Below, piece by piece: positions 9,998 to 17,900 of a stretch of 64,000 bases of DNA. The position numbers and the translations under genes were made by a program. Origin of the DNA: Desulfosoma caldarium (lineage in GTDB: Bacteria > Desulfobacterota > Syntrophobacteria > Syntrophobacterales > DSM-9756); assembly GCF_003751385.1 (NCBI RefSeq), contig NZ_RJVA01000014.1, forward strand, positions 1-64,000. The letters run 5' to 3'. The notes beneath the pieces were generated by a model. The model saw only the letters and a list, made by a program, of their open reading frames with translations. It was not told where the DNA came from and did no database searches. How positions within the stretch are numbered: the first letter of the stretch is position 1; each line of letters opens with the position of its first letter.

Positions 9998-11125
9998 ATG
10001 ATGGACCTCATGCCCCAGGACGAACATTTTATGCGGCGAGCCATTCGCCTGGCCCTGAAGGGACGCGGGCACACAAGCCCCAATCCCATCGTCGGGGCCG
10101 TGGTGGTTCGGGACGGACGCATCGTGGGCGAAGGTTTTCATCAACAATTGGGGGGGCCTCACGCAGAAGTGCATGCCTTGCGCCGCGCCGGAACCTCGGC
10201 GCAAGGGGCTACACTTTACGTCACCTTGGAGCCCTGCAACCATCACGGGCGCACACCACCCTGTACGGAAGCGGTGCTCCATGCGGGCATCACTCGAGTG
10301 GTCATCGGCATGGCCGATCCCAATCCCCGAGTGACAGGGGGTGGGGCGGATCGCCTGCGCCAGGCAGGCCTCTCGGTCACGGTGGGGGTGCTGGAGAAGG
10401 AATGCCGCGCCCTGAACCAGCCTTTCATCAAGTGGGTCACGACGGGCCGTCCCCATGTAACGCTCAAATGCGCCGCGACCTTGGATGGGCGCACGGCCAC
10501 GCGCACAGGCGATTCCCGTTGGGTCAGCGGGGAAGATTCGCGTCGGCTCGTCCACAAACTGCGCGCCACCTTGGACGCCGTGCTCGTGGGTATTGGCACA
10601 GCCCTGACCGACGATCCGTTACTCACCGCGCGCCTCAGTAGGGCCAAAACCTTTCGACAGCCCCTGCGGGTCGTCCTGGACACTCAGGCACGATTGCCCC
10701 TGGCCTCGCAGCTGGTCCAAACGGCTCAACACAGCCCTGTTCTCTTAGCCTGCGGTGAAAGTGCACCAAAGCCTGTCCGCGAGCGCCTGGAAGCTCAAGG
10801 CGTTCAGGTGGTTGTGCTGCCGTCGCAAGAATCGGGCGGCGTGGATCTTCAAGTCCTTTTGGAAGAATTGGGGCGGCGTTCCATCACCAGCGTCCTGGTG
10901 GAAGGGGGAGCGCGCATTCACGGAGCGTTTCTGGATCACGGACTGGCCGACGATTTCTATTTATTTTTTGCTCCAAAAATTCTGGGCGATGCGTCCGGCG
11001 TGCCCATGTTTCAAGGCCAATGCCGACTCGCTCTGCGCGAAGCGGTTCCTCTTTATGCCTGTCAGTCGCGCCGCGTGGGCCAGGACATTTTGATACACGG
11101 ACGTTTTTCGCCGCACTTGTACTAG
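9998..11125 (+). CDS. ribD: Riboflavin biosynthesis deaminase/reductase RibD
   Basis: Bifunctional. The N-terminal deaminase has zinc ligands in PHAEVHAL and EPCNHHGRTPPC and acts on the GTP-derived pyrimidine; the C-terminal reductase acts on the sugar chain (about residues 150-376; GDSRWVSGEDSR and LVEGGARIHG). The start is unclear: ATG 9998, 10001 and 10010 are in frame and none has a good ribosome site. Further upstream in-frame ATGs lack family similarity. About 170 bases separate it from glyA. It is the first of four riboflavin genes in order. Confidence 0.93.
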   Translation: MMDLMPQDEHFMRRAIRLALKGRGHTSPNPIVGAVVVRDGRIVGEGFHQQLGGPHAEVHALRRAGTSAQGATLYVTLEPCNHHGRTPPCTEAVLHAGITRVVIGMADPNPRVTGGGADRLRQAGLSVTVGVLEKECRALNQPFIKWVTTGRPHVTLKCAATLDGRTATRTGDSRWVSGEDSRRLVHKLRATLDAVLVGIGTALTDDPLLTARLSRAKTFRQPLRVVLDTQARLPLASQLVQTAQHSPVLLACGESAPKPVRERLEAQGVQVVVLPSQESGGVDLQVLLEELGRRSITSVLVEGGARIHGAFLDHGLADDFYLFFAPKILGDASGVPMFQGQCRLALREAVPLYACQSRRVGQDILIHGRFSPHLY

Positions 11126-11331
11126 GGCATTTCCAACAAGGCTCTCGGAAATCTATTTTGGGCCTAGGAGTTTTTTCCCAGATCGTGTCGTGATGAAGAG
11201 AGCCTGTTTGATATAGCCACGTGTTCAAGCCTCGCAAGCTCCCAATCATCGGCGCGCTTTGTGGGGCTCTCAGACAAGAACTCATAAGAAAACGGCTGCG
11301 GCGGGTCCGTGGCCACGTTTGAGGTTTTTCG

Positions 11332-12000
11332 ATGTTTACGGGACTTGTGGAGTGCCGAGGAACCGTGCTCCGCTTGGAACGGCATGGCGTGGATGCCCGT
11401 ATGATCCTTCGGTCGGAATCGGTTTTTTCCCACACGAGCCTTGGCGAAAGCGTGGCCGTGGACGGCGTATGCCTCACTGTGGTGTTTTTCGATGGCGCCG
11501 TCTTTGCCGTGGATATTTCCGCGGAAACCCTATCGAAAACCACTCTGGGAAGCAAGAACCCCGGGGCTATGGTCAATTTGGAACGGGCTTTGCGGCTTGG
11601 CGATCGGCTAGGAGGACACCTCGTGCAAGGCCATGTGGACGCCGTGGGCACGCTCAGCCAAAAGAGAATGGCGGGGCGTTCCTGGCGTTTTTATTTCACC
11701 GTTCCGGAAGAACTTTCTCCGTTTATCGTCCCTAAGGGGTCCATTGCCGTCAACGGTGTCAGTCTCACCGTGAACGGGTGCGCCTTGGGGCGCTTTGATG
11801 TGAATGTCATTCCACACACCGCCGAAGTCACCACGCTGGGCATGCTCTCTCCGGGCGATCCTGTGAATATCGAAACGGACATCATCGCTAAATACGTGTA
11901 CAACATGTTGCGGGCGTGGAAGGCGGCGCCCTCGGATAACCCAAAGGTGCGAGCGGCAGGAGTCGACGAGGATTTTCTCAAACGCCACGGCTTTCTTTGA
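11332..12000 (+). CDS. ribE: Riboflavin synthase alpha chain
   Basis: Dismutates two 6,7-dimethyl-8-ribityllumazine molecules to riboflavin. It begins MFTGLVECRG and contains two lumazine-binding repeats, each with a GESVAVDGVCLTV / GSIAVNGVSLTV type core (about residues 38-50 and 135-147). At 222 residues it is full length. TGAGGT at 11320-11325 is the ribosome site. The 206 bases before it hold no recognisable FMN riboswitch. Confidence 0.95.
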   Translation: MFTGLVECRGTVLRLERHGVDARMILRSESVFSHTSLGESVAVDGVCLTVVFFDGAVFAVDISAETLSKTTLGSKNPGAMVNLERALRLGDRLGGHLVQGHVDAVGTLSQKRMAGRSWRFYFTVPEELSPFIVPKGSIAVNGVSLTVNGCALGRFDVNVIPHTAEVTTLGMLSPGDPVNIETDIIAKYVYNMLRAWKAAPSDNPKVRAAGVDEDFLKRHGFL

Positions 12001-12134
12001 AACAACCCGTCTTGAGTCTCCACGGGCACCATGTTATAGGTCACGCGTTCCGGCGCCCGGTGCTGTCGAGTGCCTTTCCTGAGGGGTGAAAAACCACGGA
12101 TCCCCTCGATTCCTTGTGTGAAGGGAGTTTTGTC

Positions 12135-13373
12135 ATGCCGCTGGCAACCATTCCTGAAGCCCTGGAAGATATTCGTCAGGGCAAGATGGTTATTCTGGTC
12201 GACGATGAAGACCGTGAAAACGAAGGCGATCTGTGCATTGCCGCCGAAAAGGTGACTCCGGAAGCCATCAATTTCATGGCCAAATACGGCCGAGGGCTCA
12301 TCTGCCTCGCCCTCACTCCAGAATGGGTGGATCGACTGCAACTGCCCATGATGGTGCAGAACAATAAATCGCCTTTTGGAACCGCCTTTACCGTTTCCAT
12401 TGAAGCCCGCACCGGGGTCACCACGGGGATCAGTGCGGCCGATCGAGCCCACACCATTTTGACGGCCGTGGCCGATGACGCTCGCCCGGAAGATCTGGTC
12501 AGCCCCGGCCATGTGTTCCCTCTGCGGGCGAAAAAGGGTGGCGTTCTGGTGCGCACGGGCCAAACGGAAGGTTCCGTGGATCTGGCGAGGCTTGCTGGCT
12601 TAAAACCGGCGGGCGTGATCTGCGAAATCATGAAGGACGACGGCACCATGGCCCGCATGCCAGACCTGGAAAAATTCGCCGCCGAACACGACCTCAAGAT
12701 CGTCACCATCGCCGACCTCATCGAATACCGCATGCGCACCGAAAGTTTCGTGCAGCGTGCTGCGGAAGCCCAATTGCCCAGCAAGTATGGCCAAGACTTT
12801 CGCGTGATCGTCTACACCAATACCATCGACGAATTCGTTCACCTGGCTTTGGTCAAAGGATCCTTTGGGCCTGACGACGAGGTGCTTGTCCGCGTCCACT
12901 CCGAATGCCTCACCGGCGATGTGCTCGGATCTTTGCGATGCGATTGCGGCGATCAGCTGCACGCGGCCATGAAGCAAATCGATCGGGAAGGTCGCGGTGT
13001 GCTGCTGTACATGAGAAACCATGAAGGGCGAGGCATCGGGCTCGTGAACAAGATCAAGGCCTACGCCCTTCAGGAACAGGGCTATGATACTGTGGAAGCC
13101 AACGAAGCCTTGGGGTTCAAGGCGGATCTTCGAGACTACGGAATCGGCGCGCAGATTCTCGTGGACCTGGGCGTGCGCAAGATGCGCCTCATGACCAATA
13201 ACCCCAAGAAAATCGTCGGCCTTCAGGGCTACGGTATCACGGTCACCGACAGGGTGCCCATCGAAGTCGAACCCAACGCATGCAACGTCCATTACCTGAA
13301 AACCAAATGCAAAAAAATGGGACACGTGCTCCAGTGGTTCACGCCAGAAGGGGTCCAAAATGAAAGTGCATGA
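12135..13373 (+). CDS. ribBA: Bifunctional 3,4-dihydroxy-2-butanone-4-phosphate synthase / GTP cyclohydrolase II
   Basis: The N-terminal half (residues 1 to about 200) makes dihydroxybutanone phosphate from ribulose 5-phosphate, with acidic active-site motif [10 protein letters not shown]. The C-terminal half opens GTP, with zinc cysteines in [20 protein letters not shown] and the GRGIGL loop. Both halves look intact. ATG 12135 has AAGGGAG 7 bases upstream, so it is preferred over GTG 12114. Its last 14 bases overlap ribH. The 134-base leader has no FMN riboswitch consensus. Confidence 0.95.
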   Translation: MPLATIPEALEDIRQGKMVILVDDEDRENEGDLCIAAEKVTPEAINFMAKYGRGLICLALTPEWVDRLQLPMMVQNNKSPFGTAFTVSIEARTGVTTGISAADRAHTILTAVADDARPEDLVSPGHVFPLRAKKGGVLVRTGQTEGSVDLARLAGLKPAGVICEIMKDDGTMARMPDLEKFAAEHDLKIVTIADLIEYRMRTESFVQRAAEAQLPSKYGQDFRVIVYTNTIDEFVHLALVKGSFGPDDEVLVRVHSECLTGDVLGSLRCDCGDQLHAAMKQIDREGRGVLLYMRNHEGRGIGLVNKIKAYALQEQGYDTVEANEALGFKADLRDYGIGAQILVDLGVRKMRLMTNNPKKIVGLQGYGITVTDRVPIEVEPNACNVHYLKTKCKKMGHVLQWFTPEGVQNESA

Positions 13374-13821
13374 AGGAGAACTGCGCTCCGAAGGATTGTC
13401 GTTTGGCATCGTGGTCAGCCGCTTCAACGATTTCATCTGCGAACGTCTTTTAGGCGGAGCTCTGGATGCCTTGAAGAGGACGGGAGCCAGCGAGGAGCAG
13501 ATCGAAGTCTTTCGAGTGCCCGGAGCGTATGAGATTCCGCTGGCCGCAAAGAAGCTGGCCTGCAGCGGCCGATTTGATGCCGTCATCTGTCTGGGGGCCG
13601 TTATTCGCGGCGCGACACCCCATTTCGACTATGTGGCCAATGAAGTGGCCAAGGGCATCGCCACGGTAAGCCTGGAAACCTCGGTGCCGGTCACCTTTGG
13701 AGTCCTCACCACGGACACCCTAGAACAGGCCATTGAAAGGGCAGGTTCCAAGGCCGGCAACAAGGGCTTTGATGCGGCCATGGCCGCGGTGGAAATGGCC
13801 AATTTAATGAAAAGCATGTAA
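13360..13821 (+). CDS. ribH: 6,7-dimethyl-8-ribityllumazine synthase
   Basis: Condenses the pyrimidine from RibD with the butanone from RibBA to give lumazine, in a cytoplasmic shell-forming enzyme. The 153 residues include [14 protein letters not shown] and the catalytic histidine segment [14 protein letters not shown]. It starts inside the end of ribBA (14-base overlap) with AAGGGG upstream. nusB begins 8 bases after the stop, the common ribH-nusB pairing. Confidence 0.95.
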   Translation: MKVHEGELRSEGLSFGIVVSRFNDFICERLLGGALDALKRTGASEEQIEVFRVPGAYEIPLAAKKLACSGRFDAVICLGAVIRGATPHFDYVANEVAKGIATVSLETSVPVTFGVLTTDTLEQAIERAGSKAGNKGFDAAMAAVEMANLMKSM

Positions 13822-13829
13822 AAGGCCTT

Positions 13830-14261
13830 ATGGGAACACGTCGTCAAGCCCGAGAAATGGCGCTTCAGGTGCTCTACCAGATGGACCTCAACTGCATGGC
13901 TCCGGATCGGGCCTTTGAGTTGGTCTGTGCCTGCCTTGAACCACCTCAGGAACCCAGAGCTTTTGCCAAGCTTCTGGTGGACGGGGTCAAGGCCCATCAG
14001 CCTGATATCGACCGGCACCTGGCAGCCGCTTCCGAACATTGGCGGGTCGATCGCATGTCGCCGGTAGACCGAAACATTTTGCGTATCGCCCTTTACGAAA
14101 TGCTGTATCAGGACGACATTCCACCGCGCGTGTCCATCAACGAAGCCATTGAACTGGCCAAGCGCTTTGGCTCCCAGGATTCCAGCGCTTTCGTCAACGG
14201 GATCCTGGATAAAATTTACCATGAAAGTACGGCCTTTGGGGACTGCGCCACCGACGGTTGA
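13830..14261 (+). CDS. nusB: Transcription antitermination factor NusB
   Basis: A 143-residue helical RNA-binding protein that acts with NusE (S10) on boxA RNA during rRNA transcription. It begins MGTRRQAREMALQVLYQMD and ends with the conserved FVNGILDKI segment. It is the last gene of the riboflavin series. The 268 bases after it contain no gene apart from the promoter described for cooC. Confidence 0.93.
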   Translation: MGTRRQAREMALQVLYQMDLNCMAPDRAFELVCACLEPPQEPRAFAKLLVDGVKAHQPDIDRHLAAASEHWRVDRMSPVDRNILRIALYEMLYQDDIPPRVSINEAIELAKRFGSQDSSAFVNGILDKIYHESTAFGDCATDG

Positions 14262-14446
14262 GCGGCACCAGAGGCCTTAACGGACCGTCCTGTGGGGCAC
14301 GTGCCGCACGAACCTCGTCAAGGAACGGCCTTCACCTGTTCGAAAGGGTCACACCGTTGTTTGCGGGCTGGAGCGCTGCACGCCGCATCAACGCCAAGGA
14401 CCATTTCTCTGCGCCCTTGGTCCTTCGTCTGGACGACCACGATGGG

Positions 14447-14475
14447 TTGTCAGTGCTGGTGTGACGTATTAAAAG
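14447..14475 (+). promoter_or_regulatory. Probable sigma70 promoter before cooC
   Basis: TTGTCA (one mismatch to TTGACA) at 14447-14452 is followed after 17 bases by TAAAAG at 14470-14475 (4 of 6). It lies about 55 bases before the cooC start and after the only long gap in this part of the operon. Confidence 0.45.
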
Positions 14476-14529
14476 GGCTGTGCAGTGCCCAAATGCTATT
14501 CTGTTCCATGGTGCAGGGAGGATAAACCC

Positions 14530-15312
14530 GTGAAGATTGCAGTCAGCGGCAAGGGTGGAGTGGGCAAGACAACGCTTTCAGCGTTTCTGGCACGTTGGTT
14601 TGCCGAACAAGGCACATCGGTCCTGGCCATCGATGCCGACCCCGACGCCAACCTGGGCCATGCCTTGGGCGTGGCTGATGCGGCGGCCATCACCCCCCTG
14701 TCTCAAATGAAAGCCTTGATCGCCGAACGGACCGAATCCGTGCCCGGAAGTTTTGGCGGCTTTTTCAAGATGAACCCAAAGGTGGATGACCTGCCAGAGA
14801 AGATCGCGGTCCCGTGCGCCCCCGGCCTTCGTCTCATGGTTATGGGTGGTGTCAAGAAAGGGGGCACGGGCTGCGTGTGCCCGGAGAGCGTGCTTTTGAA
14901 AAACCTCGTGCATCACTTAATCCTCAGGCGGGACGAAGTGGTCATCATGGACATGGAAGCCGGCATCGAACATCTGGGCCGCGGCACGTCCAAAGCCGTT
15001 CATGCCTTGATCATTGTGGTGGAACCGGGGCGACGCAGCATCGAAACGGCCTTGAAGATCCAACAGCTCGCCGCCGATATCGGCATTGCCAACATGACCG
15101 TGGTGGGCAATAAGATTCGAAACGAGAAAGACCGGGCTTTTTTGCAAAGCAGCTTGAACGGATTGTCGTTTCTGGGCTTTATTCCCTTTGATGAAGGCCT
15201 CATTGAGGCGGACTGCGCGGGGGTTTTTGCGGACCACATCGATGAAGCCACGCAAAAGGCCTTGGAAGCCATCGCCGAAAATCTCCGTCGGCTTCAACCC
15301 AAGTCCGAATAA
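14530..15312 (+). CDS. cooC: CooC-type nickel-insertion ATPase
   Basis: A 260-residue MinD-like P-loop ATPase with the deviant Walker A GKGGVGKTT near the N-terminus and the CooC-type metal-binding Cys-x-Cys (GCVCPES, about residue 118) used for Ni or Zn at the dimer interface. CooC proteins load nickel into carbon monoxide dehydrogenase. The start is GTG 14530 with AGGGAGG 8 bases upstream; an upstream in-frame ATG lacks similarity. No CO dehydrogenase or acetyl-CoA synthase gene is in the window, so the target must lie elsewhere. Confidence 0.85.
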   Translation: MKIAVSGKGGVGKTTLSAFLARWFAEQGTSVLAIDADPDANLGHALGVADAAAITPLSQMKALIAERTESVPGSFGGFFKMNPKVDDLPEKIAVPCAPGLRLMVMGGVKKGGTGCVCPESVLLKNLVHHLILRRDEVVIMDMEAGIEHLGRGTSKAVHALIIVVEPGRRSIETALKIQQLAADIGIANMTVVGNKIRNEKDRAFLQSSLNGLSFLGFIPFDEGLIEADCAGVFADHIDEATQKALEAIAENLRRLQPKSE

Positions 15313-15324
15313 AACCGTGTGACC

Positions 15325-16098
15325 ATGATCGACGTCCAAAGTCTTATCGATCACCGAAACATTCACGTGGATAAGGTGGGGGTGAAAAACATACGCTATC
15401 CCCTCACCGTCATGGACAAGAAAAACGGGGTGCAGCACACCGTGGCCAGCATCAACATGTATGTCAATCTGCCACGGGAATTCAAGGGCACCCACATGAG
15501 CCGCTTTGTGGAAATCCTCAACGAGTTCTACGGTCATCTGGACATTCGTGAGTTTTCCAAGATTCTGGAAGCCATGCAATCCCGCCTCAACGCGCAGTCG
15601 GCTCACTTGGAAATCAGTTTTCCCTATTTCATCGAGAAATTGTCCCCTGTCACGGGCACCTCGGGGCTCATGGAGTATTTGTGTCGCGTGAGCGGGTCCT
15701 TGAACAACCAGAATGGCTTTGACCTGGTGGTAGAGGTGAATGTGCCCATTACCACAGTGTGCCCGTGTTCGCGCGAAATCTCAGAACACGGCGCCCATAA
15801 CCAAAGGGGCATGGCTCGACTTGCCGTTCGTTTCAAGAAGTTTATATGGATCGAAGATCTCATTCGCATCGTAGAAGAAGCGGCATCTTGCGAAGTCTAT
15901 TCCCTGCTCAAAAGGCCGGACGAGAAATTCGTCACGGAAAAGGGTTATGATAACCCCAAATTCGTGGAAGATGTGGTGCGGGATGTGGCCTATCGGCTGA
16001 AAAAAAATCCCCACATTCTTTGGTTTCAGGTGGATGTGGAAAACTTTGAATCCATTCACAACCACAGCGCTTATGCCTTTATCGAACGCGCTTTGTAA
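15325..16098 (+). CDS. folE2: GTP cyclohydrolase FolE2 (type IB)
   Basis: Makes dihydroneopterin triphosphate from GTP for folate or queuosine-type pathways. This is the zinc-independent type IB enzyme, 257 residues, with the conserved EISFPYFIEKLSPVTG and the key Cys/His motif CPCSREISEHGAHNQRG. ATG 15325 is used; a GTG at 15319 is an alternative and neither has a clear ribosome site. It follows cooC by 12 bases and is probably co-transcribed with it. Confidence 0.92.
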   Translation: MIDVQSLIDHRNIHVDKVGVKNIRYPLTVMDKKNGVQHTVASINMYVNLPREFKGTHMSRFVEILNEFYGHLDIREFSKILEAMQSRLNAQSAHLEISFPYFIEKLSPVTGTSGLMEYLCRVSGSLNNQNGFDLVVEVNVPITTVCPCSREISEHGAHNQRGMARLAVRFKKFIWIEDLIRIVEEAASCEVYSLLKRPDEKFVTEKGYDNPKFVEDVVRDVAYRLKKNPHILWFQVDVENFESIHNHSAYAFIERAL

Positions 16099-16130
16099 GG
16101 CGCCGTTCAGCCCATGAGGATACTGCTCCC

Positions 16131-17771
16131 ATGGAAGACGCCATGGCGGCCTTTGAAACGGTGTGCCGCGCTTTTGCTGACCCCACCTTTTACCCTCACC
16201 CAGTGACCTCCGTTCATAGAATCGATACCCACATTTCGGCCGTCTTTCTCACGGGCCTTTGGGTCTACAAGCTGAAAAAACCTGTCAATTTCGGTTTTCT
16301 CGACTTCAGCCGTCTGGAGCTTCGTTGTCATTATTGTCACCGCGAAGTCCTGCTTAATCAACGATTTAGCCGAGGCGTTTATGCCAAGGTGGTAACCATT
16401 CGACGAGGCCCTTTCGGCACCCTGTCCTTGGACGGGCCCGGATCATTGGTGGAATGCGCTGTGGTCATGCGCCAGCTTCCTTTGCACCTAAGCCTTGAAG
16501 CCCTCTTGGCTCAAGGCACCTTGAAAGCCGAACATTGGCAAAAGCTCGGAGAGCGGCTGGCCGATCTCTACGCCCAAGCCGAAAGAAACGATGAAATTCG
16601 CCACTTCGGCACCCTCTCCGTGATTTCACAAAACGTCTTGGAAAATTTTGACCAGACCGCGCCTTTTGTAGGCGACCTTTTGGATGCGGAAAAGTGGCAT
16701 CTCATTTACAATGTGAACGACGCCTTCGTGGAAAGCCATAGCGACCTGTTCGATACTCGGCTCAAAGAAGACCGCATCTGCGACGGTCATGGTGACTTGC
16801 GATCGGATCACATCTATTTCGCGGACGACGGCATTCAGATCATCGATGCCATCGAATTCAACGACCGATTTCGTTTCGGCGATGTGGCCGCCGACCTGGC
16901 GTTTCTTCACATGGATCTGGATCATCGAGGCGCCTTTTCCCAGAGCCTTATGGTGCTTCACGCCTATGCGCGCCGGGCTCACGACCCTTCCTTGTACCGT
17001 GTTTTGGATTTTTATGCGTGCTATCGAGCCATGGTGAGGGTGAAAGTGTCCTGCCTGAGGTTTCGGGAACTGGTGGAAGACGAAGGCCGAGATTTTCAGG
17101 ATGCGGAAGCGACGGCCAGCCGACATGACGCGGCCAGATTCCTCGATCTCGCTTACATCTACGCGGCCACCATGACCCGCCCCACGCTGTACGTGTTTTG
17201 CGGCTTGCCGGCATCCGGAAAATCGTTCCATGCGCGACGTCTGGCCGAAGCATTTCAACTTTCTTATGTGGCGTCAGATGTTTTACGGCGGGAGCTGTTT
17301 CGGGAATTCCAGGAGGACTTACCGGAAAAGACGGCTTACGGCGCCGGTCTTTACCATAAGGATCGGCGCCGCGTGGTCTACGCCCATCTTCTCAACCGAG
17401 CCCACGAGCAGCTCAAGCACAGGCGCTCCGTGATCCTGGACGCCACGTTCAGCGAGCGCAAGTGGAGGGAAGAAGCCCTGCGATTGGCTCGGGACCAGGA
17501 CGCCAACGTCATCTTGGTGGAATGCCGATGTTCTGAAAACACTTTAGCACGTCGCCTGGCCACACGCGATCACATGCCGGGCCTTTCTGACGCTCGAATC
17601 CACCATCTTCCTCATTTTATTCAAGAATTCGAGCCTCTGACCGAACCCGTACCTTCCCACAGCCATCTGGTGTGCGATACGGAGGGCAACCCGAACGACG
17701 TCTTTTATCAGCTTCTGTCCGATCTCTATGCCTTTCAATGCGCCCAATCCCGAATCCGCCTGGCGCAGTGA
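16131..17771 (+). CDS. Two-domain kinase: aminoglycoside-phosphotransferase-like plus P-loop kinase
   Basis: A 546-residue cytoplasmic fusion. Residues 1 to about 340 resemble the aminoglycoside/choline kinase fold, with the catalytic HGDLRSDHIYF and the metal-binding IDAIEFNDRFRFGD. Residues about 345-520 are a separate small P-loop kinase with Walker A GLPASGKS. Such fusions are widespread, but the substrate is unknown. A GAGGA lies 10 bases before ATG 16131. It ends convergent with the Lon-like gene, with 129 unannotated bases between them and no clear terminator. Confidence 0.8.
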   Translation: MEDAMAAFETVCRAFADPTFYPHPVTSVHRIDTHISAVFLTGLWVYKLKKPVNFGFLDFSRLELRCHYCHREVLLNQRFSRGVYAKVVTIRRGPFGTLSLDGPGSLVECAVVMRQLPLHLSLEALLAQGTLKAEHWQKLGERLADLYAQAERNDEIRHFGTLSVISQNVLENFDQTAPFVGDLLDAEKWHLIYNVNDAFVESHSDLFDTRLKEDRICDGHGDLRSDHIYFADDGIQIIDAIEFNDRFRFGDVAADLAFLHMDLDHRGAFSQSLMVLHAYARRAHDPSLYRVLDFYACYRAMVRVKVSCLRFRELVEDEGRDFQDAEATASRHDAARFLDLAYIYAATMTRPTLYVFCGLPASGKSFHARRLAEAFQLSYVASDVLRRELFREFQEDLPEKTAYGAGLYHKDRRRVVYAHLLNRAHEQLKHRRSVILDATFSERKWREEALRLARDQDANVILVECRCSENTLARRLATRDHMPGLSDARIHHLPHFIQEFEPLTEPVPSHSHLVCDTEGNPNDVFYQLLSDLYAFQCAQSRIRLAQ

Positions 17772-17900
17772 CCCCCATTCCATTCACCCCGTACAGACAC
17801 CCTATGCTGTGCAACCATTCCGAACGCGCCGTTGGATCCGTTCATCTTCAACCCGGTGAAGCCGAAGCGCGCCACCGCGATGCGGCGCGCGCCGTCTCGT

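Noticed and set aside
12001-12134. Possible FMN riboswitch before ribBA (and before ribE at 11126-11331)
   Set aside because: Neither leader contains the conserved RFN core segments; only short unrelated inverted repeats are present.
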